Source: Deltaproteobacteria bacterium (GTDB lineage: Bacteria; Desulfobacterota; Desulfuromonadia; Desulfuromonadales; JAAYDE01). Taken from it: 35,959 bases of DNA. Both the position numbers and the translations under genes were made by a program. Numbering within the stretch: the stretch's first letter is position 1; every line of letters begins with the position of its first letter. Location of the stretch: the NCBI GenBank assembly GCA_016926265.1, contig JAFGOW010000183.1, positions 1-35,959 on the forward strand. The letters are read 5' to 3'. Below the pieces are notes generated by a model that did not search any database, was not told the origin of the DNA, and worked only from the letters and a program-made list of their open reading frames with translations. Positions 23,534 through 31,898 of this stretch are shown piece after piece.

Positions 23534-24256
23534 ATGACCTCTTTCTCATCCGTTCTTTCCCACCCCTGGGACCTCTCTCCCAGGGAGGCCGTCGCCCTCC
23601 AGAAATCCCTGGCCGGGAGGATCATCGAAACAGACGATTTCGGGGAGCTGCGATACGTCGCGGGAATCGACATCGGCTGGAAAAGAGGGGATGAAAAAGC
23701 CAAAGCCGCGGCGGCGGTGCTGACCTATCCGGAGCTGGAGCTGGCCGATTGGGCCGCCGCCGAATGGGAGATCACTTTCCCTTACGTGCCGGGGCTGCTC
23801 TCCTTCCGGGAGGTGCCGGCGGCGCTGGAGGCGCTGGCCAAACTCAAAATCCGCCCCGACCTTCTGCTCTGCGACGGCCAGGGGCGGGCGCACCCGCGCC
23901 GCTTCGGACTGGCCTGCCACATCGGCCTGCTGACCGGCCTCCCCGCCATCGGGGTCGCCAAGTCCAGGCTCTGCGGCCAATTCGGAAACCTTCCGGAGCG
24001 AAAAGGGAGTTCGGCGCCGCTGACGGACCGGGGTGAGATCATCGGGTTGGTGCTGAGAAGCCGCACCGGGGTCAAGCCGCTGTTCGTCTCCGTCGGCCAC
24101 CGGATCGGACTCGCAACGGCCAAAGAGGTGGTGCTGCGGTGTGTGACCCGCTACCGGCTGCCGGAGACCACCCGCTGGGCGCACCGCATCGCCTCCGAGG
24201 GTGTCTGCCCCCAGAATTCCAGCATTTTTTCAAAGGATTCCGCCCATGTCCGCTAA
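23534..24256 (+). CDS. nfi: Endonuclease V (deoxyinosine 3' endonuclease)
   Basis: A 240-residue repair enzyme that nicks DNA one base 3' of deoxyinosine and other deaminated bases. The catalytic acidic residues sit in standard motifs: AGIDIGW (first Asp), ITFPYVPGLLSFRE (Glu, with the Tyr wedge in PYVPG), and CDGQGRAHPRRFGLACHIG (second Asp). GVAKSRLCG and RTGVKPLFVSVGH also match the family. ATG 23534 has AAGGA upstream. The last 11 bp overlap the start of the patatin gene, so the two are probably co-transcribed; no functional link between them is known to me. The C-terminal 25 residues are less conserved. Confidence 0.93.
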   Translation: MTSFSSVLSHPWDLSPREAVALQKSLAGRIIETDDFGELRYVAGIDIGWKRGDEKAKAAAAVLTYPELELADWAAAEWEITFPYVPGLLSFREVPAALEALAKLKIRPDLLLCDGQGRAHPRRFGLACHIGLLTGLPAIGVAKSRLCGQFGNLPERKGSSAPLTDRGEIIGLVLRSRTGVKPLFVSVGHRIGLATAKEVVLRCVTRYRLPETTRWAHRIASEGVCPQNSSIFSKDSAHVR

Positions 24257-25184
24257 AAAGAAGAAAAAAACCACCGTCTCCCTGGTACTCGGCAGCGGCG
24301 GCGCCCGCGGCTACGCCCACATCGGCATCATCCAGTGGCTGACCGAGCACGACTACGACATCCGCTCCATCGCCGGCTGCTCCATGGGCGCTTTGGTCGG
24401 CGGCATCTACGCGGCCGGGGAACTCGATTCCTATTCCCGGTGGGCGCGCGCCCTGGAACGCACGGACGTGCTGATGCTGCTCGATTTCAATCTCGGCGGT
24501 CTCGGTTTTTTCAAGGGGGAAAAGGTCATCGGGGCGCTGAAGAAACTGATCGGAGACCGCAATATCGAGGACCTTCCCATCTCCTTCACGGCGGTGGCCA
24601 CCGACATCCAGACCGAAAAGGAGGTCTGGCTCAGCAAGGGCCCGCTGTTCGACGCCATCCGCGCCTCCATCGCCATCCCCACCTTCTTCACCCCCTTCAA
24701 TTACCAGGGAAAGACCCTCTTCGACGGCGGCCTGCTCAACCCCATCCCCATCGCGCCGACGCTGCGGGACATGACCGACCTCACCATCGCGGTGAATCTG
24801 AGCGCCAAGGGGGAGGTTCCGGCTTTGGAACCGGAGCCGAGACCGGAGCCGCAAAACGCCTGGGAAAAATACCGGGCCGAGATTGTCGGGTTCGTGGAGG
24901 AACTGCAGCAGAAATGGCTCCCCCGGAACTCCCCCGAAGAGCAGGATGAGGAGATCGGCCTGCTCGATATCGTCTCCCAGTCGATGGACACCATGCAGAA
25001 CGCCATCGCCCGCTTCAAGCTCGCCACCTACTCCCCCGATGTCATCATCCCGGTTCCCAAGTGCGCCTGCACCTTCCTCGATTTCCACCGCGCCGACGAG
25101 CTGATCCGGCTCGGATACCATCAGGCCGGGGTGACTATGGAATCCTTTCTGGCGGAAAGCGGCGGCGGTAAATCAAAAAAATAA
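24246..25184 (+). CDS. Patatin-like phospholipase
   Basis: A 312-residue serine acyl hydrolase of the patatin/RssA type. The oxyanion-hole loop is GSGGARGYAHIG (about 16-27). The nucleophile elbow is GCSMG (Ser46). The dyad Asp lies in FDGGLLNPIPI. A long helical C-terminal part (about 190-312) follows; its final third is the portion duplicated at 21270-21595. The Lys-rich N-terminus has no signal peptide. Likely substrates are phospholipids or lysophospholipids. I start at ATG 24246 (MSAKKKKK), with AAGGA 8 bp upstream inside nfi, not at the track start 24201. Confidence 0.9.
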   Translation: MSAKKKKKTTVSLVLGSGGARGYAHIGIIQWLTEHDYDIRSIAGCSMGALVGGIYAAGELDSYSRWARALERTDVLMLLDFNLGGLGFFKGEKVIGALKKLIGDRNIEDLPISFTAVATDIQTEKEVWLSKGPLFDAIRASIAIPTFFTPFNYQGKTLFDGGLLNPIPIAPTLRDMTDLTIAVNLSAKGEVPALEPEPRPEPQNAWEKYRAEIVGFVEELQQKWLPRNSPEEQDEEIGLLDIVSQSMDTMQNAIARFKLATYSPDVIIPVPKCACTFLDFHRADELIRLGYHQAGVTMESFLAESGGGKSKK

Positions 25185-25230
25185 GGGGCCACGCAGACCC
25201 CCCTGGTTTTCCAGACATTTTTCCGGCCCC

Positions 25231-26022
25231 CTAGCGGCGCCACTCGATCTTGGCGAAAGCGCTGTGGTTGTGGATGCTCTCCTGGTTGACGGCGGTCACC
25301 CGGAACCACGCCACCCGAGGGTCAGCCATCATCTTCTGGGCGACGTTGCGGACAATGTCCTCGACGAAGACCGGATGGTCGTAGGCCCGCTCGGTGAGTT
25401 CCTTCTCGTCGTCGCGCTTGAGCAGGGCGTACACGGGGGCCGAAGCCGAGGCCTCGGCCACTTCGACCAGTTCCTCGATCCAGATCAGCTCCTCCGGTTT
25501 TTCCGCGACCGTACAACTGCGCGCCTCGATGGTGATGTGGCCGCGCTGATTGTGAGCGCCATAGCGGGACAGGGCCTTGCTGCACGGACAGAGGCTGGTC
25601 ACCGGCACCTTGACGCTAAGCACGAAGTCATCCCCCCCCGCCCCCGACTCGCCGACGAAGGCGCATTCGTACTCCATCAGCCCCGGCGCCCGGCTCACCG
25701 GCGCCAGCTTCTCCAGAAAATAGGGGAAGACCACCTCGACATGCGCCCGCTCGGCGTCGAGACGCTCCTGGAGGTCATGGAGGATATGGAGCACCGTCCA
25801 CATCGTTACCTCGCCGCGATGGGAATTGAGCACCTCGATGAAGCGGCTCATGTGGGTCCCCTTGAAGTGGTGGGGGAGATTGACGGTCATCGTGATGTTG
25901 GCCACCGTGTCCTGGCGGCCGCGGTGACGGTCGAGGACTGTGATCGGGTAGCGGAGATCGCTGACGCCGACCTGGTCCACGGGGATGTTGCGATTGTCGG
26001 GGCGGTTCTGGACATCGACCAT
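25231..26022 (-). CDS. folE2: GTP cyclohydrolase FolE2 (type IB)
   Basis: A 263-residue enzyme that converts GTP to 7,8-dihydroneopterin triphosphate, the first step of folate (and often queuosine) biosynthesis. It belongs to the metal-flexible type IB family, unrelated in sequence to FolE. Family blocks are VGVSDLRYPITVLDR at the start, HMSRFIEVL, VPVTSLCPCSKALSRYGAHNQRGH (metal-binding Cys and His), and VEDIVRNVAQ with NHSAFA near the end. ATG 26022 is preceded by AAAGGAAA. Many bacteria use FolE2 under zinc limitation, but I see no clear Zur box here. It is transcribed convergently with the patatin gene and divergently from the GGDEF/EAL gene. Confidence 0.93.
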   Translation of the reverse strand: MVDVQNRPDNRNIPVDQVGVSDLRYPITVLDRHRGRQDTVANITMTVNLPHHFKGTHMSRFIEVLNSHRGEVTMWTVLHILHDLQERLDAERAHVEVVFPYFLEKLAPVSRAPGLMEYECAFVGESGAGGDDFVLSVKVPVTSLCPCSKALSRYGAHNQRGHITIEARSCTVAEKPEELIWIEELVEVAEASASAPVYALLKRDDEKELTERAYDHPVFVEDIVRNVAQKMMADPRVAWFRVTAVNQESIHNHSAFAKIEWRR

Positions 26023-26400
26023 AAAGCTGTTTCCTTTAAAGCGTCCTTTCCCAGACGGGAGGATCGCCGGTTTGCGGGTGTTATCTTGATAACATGCCGG
26101 ATAAAGAGGAATCCAGCCAAAAAAAGTTCCTGACGAAGCCGCACAACGTCAGCCGACTGCTCCGCCAGGAAAAAGAAACCCGGGGGCCATCCGCTCAAAC
26201 CCGACTTCAAGGCTCCTCGAGGGCTTTTTTCCTTGAAAAAATGGTTATTTTTTCATCCCCTTCTTCCCTCTGCCAGGCTTTTGTACCAAACCGGCGACAA
26301 TTTCCCTTGCCTTGGCTTGCAATCTGCACTAAACAATATTTTTAATCGACTTTAATTTTTCATTGATTTTACCGGTTCTCAGGATTTGCGCTTCGTCCCC
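26023..26400. other. Divergent intergenic region
   Basis: About 370 bp separate folE2 (minus) from the GGDEF/EAL gene (plus). The last 80 bp are markedly AT-rich (ttaatcgactttaatttttc...), a likely promoter region for the receptor gene. A short inverted sequence, ggctcctcgagggctttttt, near 26212-26231 resembles a weak hairpin with a T-run, but it follows no plus-strand gene. No small gene here is convincing. Confidence 0.4.
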
Positions 26401-29400
26401 ATGAGCCTCAACGGAAAAGCCCTTCTCATCCATCTCTCCTTTCTTTTTTTAATGCTCTTGACCCTGCTGGTCATCGGGCGGGTGTTTGTCCTGGGGGAAT
26501 TCGGGCGCCTGGAACGGCAGGAGATAACCCGCGACCTGGAACGGGTCGAAATGGCCATCGACAGCGATCTGGCTCCCCTGGCCACGCTGGCCCGCGACTG
26601 GGGGTTCAAGGACGATACCTACCGCTTTGTCCAGGACCGCAACCGGGAATTTCAGAAAGCCAACCTGAATCGGGACAGCCTCCGCAACATCGGGCTCCAT
26701 TTCCTGCTGTTGACCGATCGGCAGGGGACTCCGGTCTGGGGCGGTTATCTCCCCGGCAACCAGGCTCTGGCCCCCGCCCCGGCCGCCGTCACCGATTTCA
26801 TCAAGGAACGCCTGAAGCGGGATTACAGCCAGGAAACCGGTTTCAAGGGGCTGTTTCAGCTGGAAAGGGGCCAGTATTGCCTGGTGGCGGCCACCCGCAT
26901 TCTGCGGTCGGATCGTTCCGGTCCGGAACAGGGCTGGGTGGCGATGGGGCGCCTGTTCGACAAGGCCTATCTGGACAGGGTGGCAGGCCGGACCAAATTG
27001 GAGCTCTCCTTCGACCCGGCCGGACCGGAATCCTCGGCGCCGCTCCCGGCCCCGTTCCGACAGGATGAAAAACGGATCTTTCTGACAAAAACCCTCTTCG
27101 ACCGGGACGGCATCGAGGTCGGGCGCCTCACCGTCACCAAACCCCGTGCCATCTTCCGCGCCGGGGTGGAAACCGCAGTATCCAGCCTGCTCATCTATGC
27201 TCTGTTCGGCATCCTGTTCATGGGGCTGACGATCTATTTCCTGAAGAATCAGGTTCTCGACCGGGTGTCCCGCCTCAGCCGCGAGGTTGAACAACGGGGG
27301 GAGGAGGTGGGCGATTTCACGCCGATTCCCTGCCTCGGCAACGACGAGCTGACCCGCCTGGCCGAGAAGTTCAACGACGCCTTCCTCAACCTCCGGGAGA
27401 CCCGCCAATATCTGGAGCAGGTACAGAACCTCTCCCCCATGGGGCTGATGCTGGTCGACGCCGAAAGCCGCAAAATCCTCTACGTCAACGATTACGCCTC
27501 GTCTCTCGTCGGCCTGCCTCCCCAGGACATCGTCGGCAATATCTGCCACCAGTTCGTCTGCCCCAGTGCCCACTACCACTGCCAGTTTCTGGATCTGGGG
27601 CGCGATTGTCATTGCAGCCGCCGCATCCTGCTCGGCCACGAGGGGAAAAAGATTCCGATCATCAAATCGGTGGGGAGGTTCGTCCACAAAGGCTGCGAGG
27701 TCCTCATGGAGACCTTCATGGATTACTCGGAAGCCGATGCGGCCCAGCAGGAAACGCAGAAATCGGAGGAGCGTTTCCGCGCCATCTTCATGAACACCGG
27801 CACCGCTTCCCTGATCGTGGACGAAACGGAGGCCATCCAACTGGCCAACCGTGAATTCCTGGAGTTGGCGGGGCACCGCCAGGACGAGGGCTATTTTACC
27901 TTTTGGACCGACTATTTCGACAGTCAGGAAATCGCCGCGATCCGCCACAACCTGGTCAGGGAAGAGGAGGATCCCGATCCCCGTAACGTCACCGGGGAGT
28001 TCACCTTAATGGGGGCCGACGGCCGTCACCACTTCGTGGAACTGAAGATTTCGAAACTCCCTTATTCGGATCACAGCATCATCTCCTTCCTCGATGTCAC
28101 GGGCCGCAAACAGGCGGAAATGTCCCTTGAAAAACAGGCTTTCTTCGACCCGCTGACGGGCCTTCCGAACCGCAGCTACTGGTATACCTGCCTCGACGAG
28201 GCCCTGAAAAAAGGGGCGGAGGGATCCATCCCCCTGGCGGTCATGCTCATCGACCTGGACGATTTCAAAAAAGTCAACGACAGCCTCGGCCACCAGACCG
28301 GGGATCAGCTTCTCAAGGAAGTGGCGGGGCGCGTTTCCGAGGTGATCCGCCGTCATGACGTCTTCTGCCGGCTGGGGGGCGATGAATTTACGATCCTGAT
28401 CCAGGATTTGAAAAATTCAGAGGACCTCGACACCATCGCCGGGAAAATCCTGGCGACGATGAAACGCCCCTTCCAGCTCGCATCAACGGAAATCTACATC
28501 GGCTGCAGCATCGGCATCTCCCTCTTTCCCGCTGACGGCAAGTCCAGGGAGCTGCTTTTCAGCCACGCCGACCTGGCCATGTACGACGCCAAGCAGAAGG
28601 GAAAAAACAACTACTCCTTTTACCTGTCCGGAATGGACTGCCAGATCAGCGAACGGCTCTCTCTCGAAAAGGAGATCCGGAACGCCCTGGAGCTGAAGCA
28701 GTTCGAACCCCATTTTCAGCCCATCTACGCCCTCGGCGACCACTCCCTGTACGGGGTGGAAGCGCTGGCGCGCTGGCGCAAGGGACAGGGCGAAATCGTC
28801 CTGCCCAAGGATTTCATCCCCTTCGCCGAAAGCACCGGTCTGATCATCCCCATCGACCTCCATATCATGGAATCGGCCTGCCGGACCGTTGCCGCCTGGA
28901 ACGGCCGCTATTCCCCGGCCCTGACCCTGTCGGTGAACGTTTCCGCCCAGCATTTCCAACGCGGAAATCTGATCGGCGATATCGAAAACATCCTGCACCG
29001 GACCGGCCTCCCCCACTCCTGCCTCAATATCGAAATCACCGAGACCACCTTGATGGAAAACTTCCCCAACGCCAGGAAGGTCATTGAAAAACTCAACGCC
29101 AAAGGGATATCCTTCTCCCTGGACGATTTCGGCACCGGACACTCTTCTCTTTTCTACCTGAGCGAGCTCCCCTTCCAAACGCTGAAAATCGCCAAGACCT
29201 TCATCGATATGCTGGCAGAAAACAGAAACGGCTCCGAAAGCATGGTTTCCACCGTGATCGCCATGGCCCGCCAGCTGGAGATGACCTGCACCGCCGAAGG
29301 GGTCGAGGAAAACCGTGATCTCGAATTCCTGCAGCAGAAAGGGTGCGACAGTGTCCAGGGCTTCATCTTCTCTCCGGCCCTGGAAGCACGCGATTTCGAA

Positions 29401-29448
29401 GAGAGGATTCTCCCCTTCCCTTTCAACCTCCCGGCCGACTCCCATTGA
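26401..29448 (+). CDS. Membrane sensor with CHASE4-like, HAMP, PAS, GGDEF and EAL domains
   Basis: About 1015 residues. A transmembrane helix (about 5-27) is followed by a periplasmic CHASE4-like sensor (DLAPLATLARDWGFKDDTYRFVQDRN...; about 50-250), a second helix (about 258-282) and a HAMP linker. The first PAS domain (about 345-440) contains a cysteine cluster, CHQFVCP...CQF...CHC. A second PAS follows (about 460-575). The GGDEF domain (about 585-750) has DPLTGLPNR, an intact RLGGDEF and an upstream RxxD inhibitory site (RRHD). The EAL domain (about 765-1010) keeps EALARW, NVSAQHF, EITETTLM, DDFGTGHSSL, the Lys of LKIAK, AEGVEE and the Gln of VQGF. Both synthesis and breakdown of c-di-GMP therefore look possible. 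ATG 26401 is my choice; TTG 26386 is the track start, and neither has a good ribosome binding site. Confidence 0.9.
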   Translation: MSLNGKALLIHLSFLFLMLLTLLVIGRVFVLGEFGRLERQEITRDLERVEMAIDSDLAPLATLARDWGFKDDTYRFVQDRNREFQKANLNRDSLRNIGLHFLLLTDRQGTPVWGGYLPGNQALAPAPAAVTDFIKERLKRDYSQETGFKGLFQLERGQYCLVAATRILRSDRSGPEQGWVAMGRLFDKAYLDRVAGRTKLELSFDPAGPESSAPLPAPFRQDEKRIFLTKTLFDRDGIEVGRLTVTKPRAIFRAGVETAVSSLLIYALFGILFMGLTIYFLKNQVLDRVSRLSREVEQRGEEVGDFTPIPCLGNDELTRLAEKFNDAFLNLRETRQYLEQVQNLSPMGLMLVDAESRKILYVNDYASSLVGLPPQDIVGNICHQFVCPSAHYHCQFLDLGRDCHCSRRILLGHEGKKIPIIKSVGRFVHKGCEVLMETFMDYSEADAAQQETQKSEERFRAIFMNTGTASLIVDETEAIQLANREFLELAGHRQDEGYFTFWTDYFDSQEIAAIRHNLVREEEDPDPRNVTGEFTLMGADGRHHFVELKISKLPYSDHSIISFLDVTGRKQAEMSLEKQAFFDPLTGLPNRSYWYTCLDEALKKGAEGSIPLAVMLIDLDDFKKVNDSLGHQTGDQLLKEVAGRVSEVIRRHDVFCRLGGDEFTILIQDLKNSEDLDTIAGKILATMKRPFQLASTEIYIGCSIGISLFPADGKSRELLFSHADLAMYDAKQKGKNNYSFYLSGMDCQISERLSLEKEIRNALELKQFEPHFQPIYALGDHSLYGVEALARWRKGQGEIVLPKDFIPFAESTGLIIPIDLHIMESACRTVAAWNGRYSPALTLSVNVSAQHFQRGNLIGDIENILHRTGLPHSCLNIEITETTLMENFPNARKVIEKLNAKGISFSLDDFGTGHSSLFYLSELPFQTLKIAKTFIDMLAENRNGSESMVSTVIAMARQLEMTCTAEGVEENRDLEFLQQKGCDSVQGFIFSPALEARDFEERILPFPFNLPADSH

Positions 29449-29477
29449 ACGCCCCCAGCTTCAGGCCTTGAAAAAAC

Positions 29478-30257
29478 ATGTATTTTAAAACCGCCGAGGG
29501 AGTCGATCTCCATTACCGGAGCGAAGGGGCCGGGCAGCCCCTGCTTCTGATCCACGGCCTGGGGGGGAGTACCCTCGACTGGGAATTTCAACGATCCTTC
29601 CTGTCCGGCCGTTTTCATTTGATCCTGGCCGATCTGCGCGGCCATGGCCGCTCCGGCCGCCCGACCACCGGCTACACCATCCCCTCTTTTGCGTCCGATA
29701 CCGCCGCCCTCCTGACCTCGCTTTCCCTGCCGCCGACCCATGTCGTGGGCATCTCCCTGGGAGGGATGGTGGCCTTCCAACTGGCGCTCGATTGCCCCCA
29801 TCTGGTCTCCAGCCTGGTGATTGTCAACAGCCTCCCCGGTTTGCCGTCGGGCAGCCTGCGCCAGCATTGGGAACTGGGGCAGCGGCTGCTGGTGACCCGA
29901 CTTTTGGGGATGGGATGGATGGCCAGGGTACTTGCCAAACGGCTCTTCCCTAAAGAGGGACAAAAAGGGTTGCGGGAACTGTTCGAGCGCCGCTGGGCCG
30001 CAAACGACCCGCGGGTATATACGGCGACCTTGCTGGGATTGAAGGGGTGGAGTGTTCTGGAGCGGCTTTCGTCGCTGACGGCGCCGACCCTGGTGGTGGC
30101 GGGAGAACGGGATTTCATCCCGCTGGCTTTCAAACAAGCCTATGCGAAAAGGATTCGGGAAGGGAGGCTGGCGGTCATCGGAGATTCGGGCCACGCCACC
30201 CCCGTGGATCAGCCGGCGGCATTCAACACCCTGCTGGCCGAATTCCTCTGCTGCTAA
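29478..30257 (+). CDS. Alpha/beta hydrolase
   Basis: A 259-residue alpha/beta-fold hydrolase. The motif HGLGGS (oxyanion loop) follows the first strand. The nucleophile elbow is VGISLGGMVAFQLAL (Ser in GISLGG). The acid is expected in TLVVAGERDFIPL and the catalytic His in IGDSGHATPVDQP. Substrate is not predictable; relatives include esterases, lactonases and 3-oxoadipate enol-lactonase-like enzymes. It starts 29 bp after the GGDEF/EAL gene on the same strand and could be read from the same transcript. It converges with the methyltransferase gene 15 bp further on. Confidence 0.88.
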   Translation: MYFKTAEGVDLHYRSEGAGQPLLLIHGLGGSTLDWEFQRSFLSGRFHLILADLRGHGRSGRPTTGYTIPSFASDTAALLTSLSLPPTHVVGISLGGMVAFQLALDCPHLVSSLVIVNSLPGLPSGSLRQHWELGQRLLVTRLLGMGWMARVLAKRLFPKEGQKGLRELFERRWAANDPRVYTATLLGLKGWSVLERLSSLTAPTLVVAGERDFIPLAFKQAYAKRIREGRLAVIGDSGHATPVDQPAAFNTLLAEFLCC

Positions 30258-30272
30258 AAAGCCGGGGAGCGT

Positions 30273-30911
30273 TCAAAGCGGGTCTGCTCCAATAGCCTTG
30301 CGGCCGGTCAGCAGCAGGATGTTGAACTCTTCGATTCGCCCCCTCCTTTCGCGCCGGATCCGGCAACAGTCGTCGATCCGAAGCGCTTCAAAACCGGCCT
30401 TGGAAACCAGTTCCAGCAGTTCCGGCCGGGAAAAGCCGTCATGCCCTTCAAAATCCTCACTGTGAAAGGAAACCGCCCCCTTCTCCAATTCGGCGACACA
30501 GAGCCACCCCCCCTCTCGGAGCAAAGAACCGAACACCGGGAGGATGGCGCCGGGGTCGGGAAGATGGTGCAGAACCATCAGGGTATAGATCAGGTCGAAA
30601 CGGCGCTCCGGAACCTTTCCCGTAGTCAGGTCAGCCAGCCAGGGGATCATGTTTTCAGCGCCTGCGGCGGCGATCTTGCGTTTCACCACCGCCAGCATCC
30701 CGGCCGAATTGTCCACCAGCGTGATATGACCCAACTCGGAGCGCAGAAAGAAACTCAGATGCGCGGTGCCGCAGCCGAATTCCATGGCCTCCCAGTTCCG
30801 ATCCAGAGGTATCCGTTCCCGGATGGAAAGGGCAACCTGGCGGGCGCGTTCCACCTTGGCGGGGTCCTGGTCCCAATCTTCGGCAAATTCATCAAAAATA
30901 TTCCCGGCCAT
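30273..30911 (-). CDS. Class I SAM-dependent methyltransferase
   Basis: A 212-residue Rossmann-fold methyltransferase. Motif I is AMEFGCGTAHLSFFL (SAM binding), motif II ITLVDNSAGML (acidic residue binding the ribose), and FDLIYTLMVLHHLPDPGAIL forms motifs IV-V with the post-motif. LREGGWLCVAELEKG follows. The pattern fits Methyltransf_11/25 type enzymes acting on small molecules or lipids; the acceptor is unknown. ATG 30911 is preceded by GGGGAG. It is a single gene, convergent with the hydrolase and 95 bp from the CBS gene upstream. Confidence 0.9.
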   Translation of the reverse strand: MAGNIFDEFAEDWDQDPAKVERARQVALSIRERIPLDRNWEAMEFGCGTAHLSFFLRSELGHITLVDNSAGMLAVVKRKIAAAGAENMIPWLADLTTGKVPERRFDLIYTLMVLHHLPDPGAILPVFGSLLREGGWLCVAELEKGAVSFHSEDFEGHDGFSRPELLELVSKAGFEALRIDDCCRIRRERRGRIEEFNILLLTGRKAIGADPL

Positions 30912-31006
30912 TCTTTCAACTCCCCAGCCCGAAAGGGCTCAAAAAAACATCGCATTCCCAAACCTCTTCGGGAAACGCATCGCTTGCTTCCCGTTCCTTC
31001 CCATCG

Positions 31007-31768
31007 TTACTTCAACCCCTGAGCGACATCGATGATAAGGCTGGCGGTCAACCGCGAACGATTGACGATACCGAGAAAACGTCTTTCCCGGTTGATGACC
31101 GGCAGATGTTCCAGGTTCTGTTCCTCCATCTGGCGGAGCGCCTGCGTTTTGACGGCGGTTTCGGAGAGCGCCTTCTCCGCCGGAATGAAACCGGGCAGCT
31201 TCTGGAGAGAAGACCGGTCGCCGGCATTCAGCGAACGGGCAAACTGGTCGGCCAGTTGATCGCCGGAAGAACCGCTGAACAAGGCAGCCAGATCGGGGGC
31301 TCCGGCCATGCCGAAAAAGGTGCGGTCCGGGTTTTCAATGATCACAAAACGGAGGAAGGGGTGTTGGCCCAGGATCTGAAAATATTCCCGGACGGCGGGC
31401 CCGTAATAGCCGCCATGCCCCAGGCGGAACAGCAGTCCTTCGGTCTTTTTTTCGACCAGGCGCGGGACCTCCTCCACCCCCCGTTTTGGATCAAGCTGGA
31501 TCGGCTCGGTCGGCAACCCTTTCAAGGGGGCGATCTGGGAGGTGATGGGTGTTTGGGAAGCCTGCTTGAAAGCGGTTTCGACCTTGAGTTCCCCGATTTG
31601 CAGAGATTGAATTCTGCCGGTAATCAACAAGAAAAGGACCACCGGCAGGACCGCCACCACGATATCCGTGACACGCACCTCGAATTTGCTGTTTTTGGCC
31701 CGCAGGACCACCAAAAAAACCAGGATCAGAACGAATGCGGCCAAGGATCCGACGGTTGAAATATCCAT
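31007..31768 (-). CDS. Membrane-anchored CBS-domain protein
   Basis: A 253-residue protein started at ATG 31768 behind GGAGGG; the track extension to 32026 runs back into the S1-domain gene. Two hydrophobic helices lie at about 5-22 (VGSLAAFVLILVFLVVL) and 33-52 (IVVAVLPVVLFLLI). The cytoplasmic part has a region resembling half of a CBS pair (YFQILGQHPFLRFVIIENPDRTFFGM) and a clearer CBS motif at the end (NLEHLPVINRERRFLGIVNRSRLTASLI). CBS pairs bind adenine nucleotides or serve as regulatory modules. The partner is unknown. It is separated from the upstream S1 gene by a strong terminator, so it has its own promoter. Confidence 0.78.
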   Translation of the reverse strand: MDISTVGSLAAFVLILVFLVVLRAKNSKFEVRVTDIVVAVLPVVLFLLITGRIQSLQIGELKVETAFKQASQTPITSQIAPLKGLPTEPIQLDPKRGVEEVPRLVEKKTEGLLFRLGHGGYYGPAVREYFQILGQHPFLRFVIIENPDRTFFGMAGAPDLAALFSGSSGDQLADQFARSLNAGDRSSLQKLPGFIPAEKALSETAVKTQALRQMEEQNLEHLPVINRERRFLGIVNRSRLTASLIIDVAQGLK

Positions 31769-31840
31769 ACGCCCTCCAAGTGATCCGATGGGAATGAATT
31801 CCATTATCCCCGGAAATCGGAGCCACGCAAGAGAGGAGGG

Positions 31841-31884
31841 AAAAAGGACGAAGCCCTGGGAAAACCAGCCCCAGGGCTTCGTCC
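31841..31884 (-). terminator. Rho-independent terminator of the S1-domain gene
   Basis: A perfect 15-bp stem, GGACGAAGCCCTGGG (31846-31860) with its complement at 31870-31884, and a 9-nt loop. On the minus strand it is followed by TTTTT. It lies 15 bp beyond the stop of the S1-domain gene, a textbook intrinsic terminator. Confidence 0.92.
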
Positions 31885-31898
31885 GGTAGGGGGGGTGA

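Noticed and set aside
25264-26133. 289-residue plus-strand ORF
   Set aside because: Antisense to folE2, with biased His/Gly/Arg composition and no domain.
26212-26231. Terminator hairpin before the GGDEF/EAL gene
   Set aside because: The stem is imperfect and no plus-strand gene ends upstream of it within a sensible distance.
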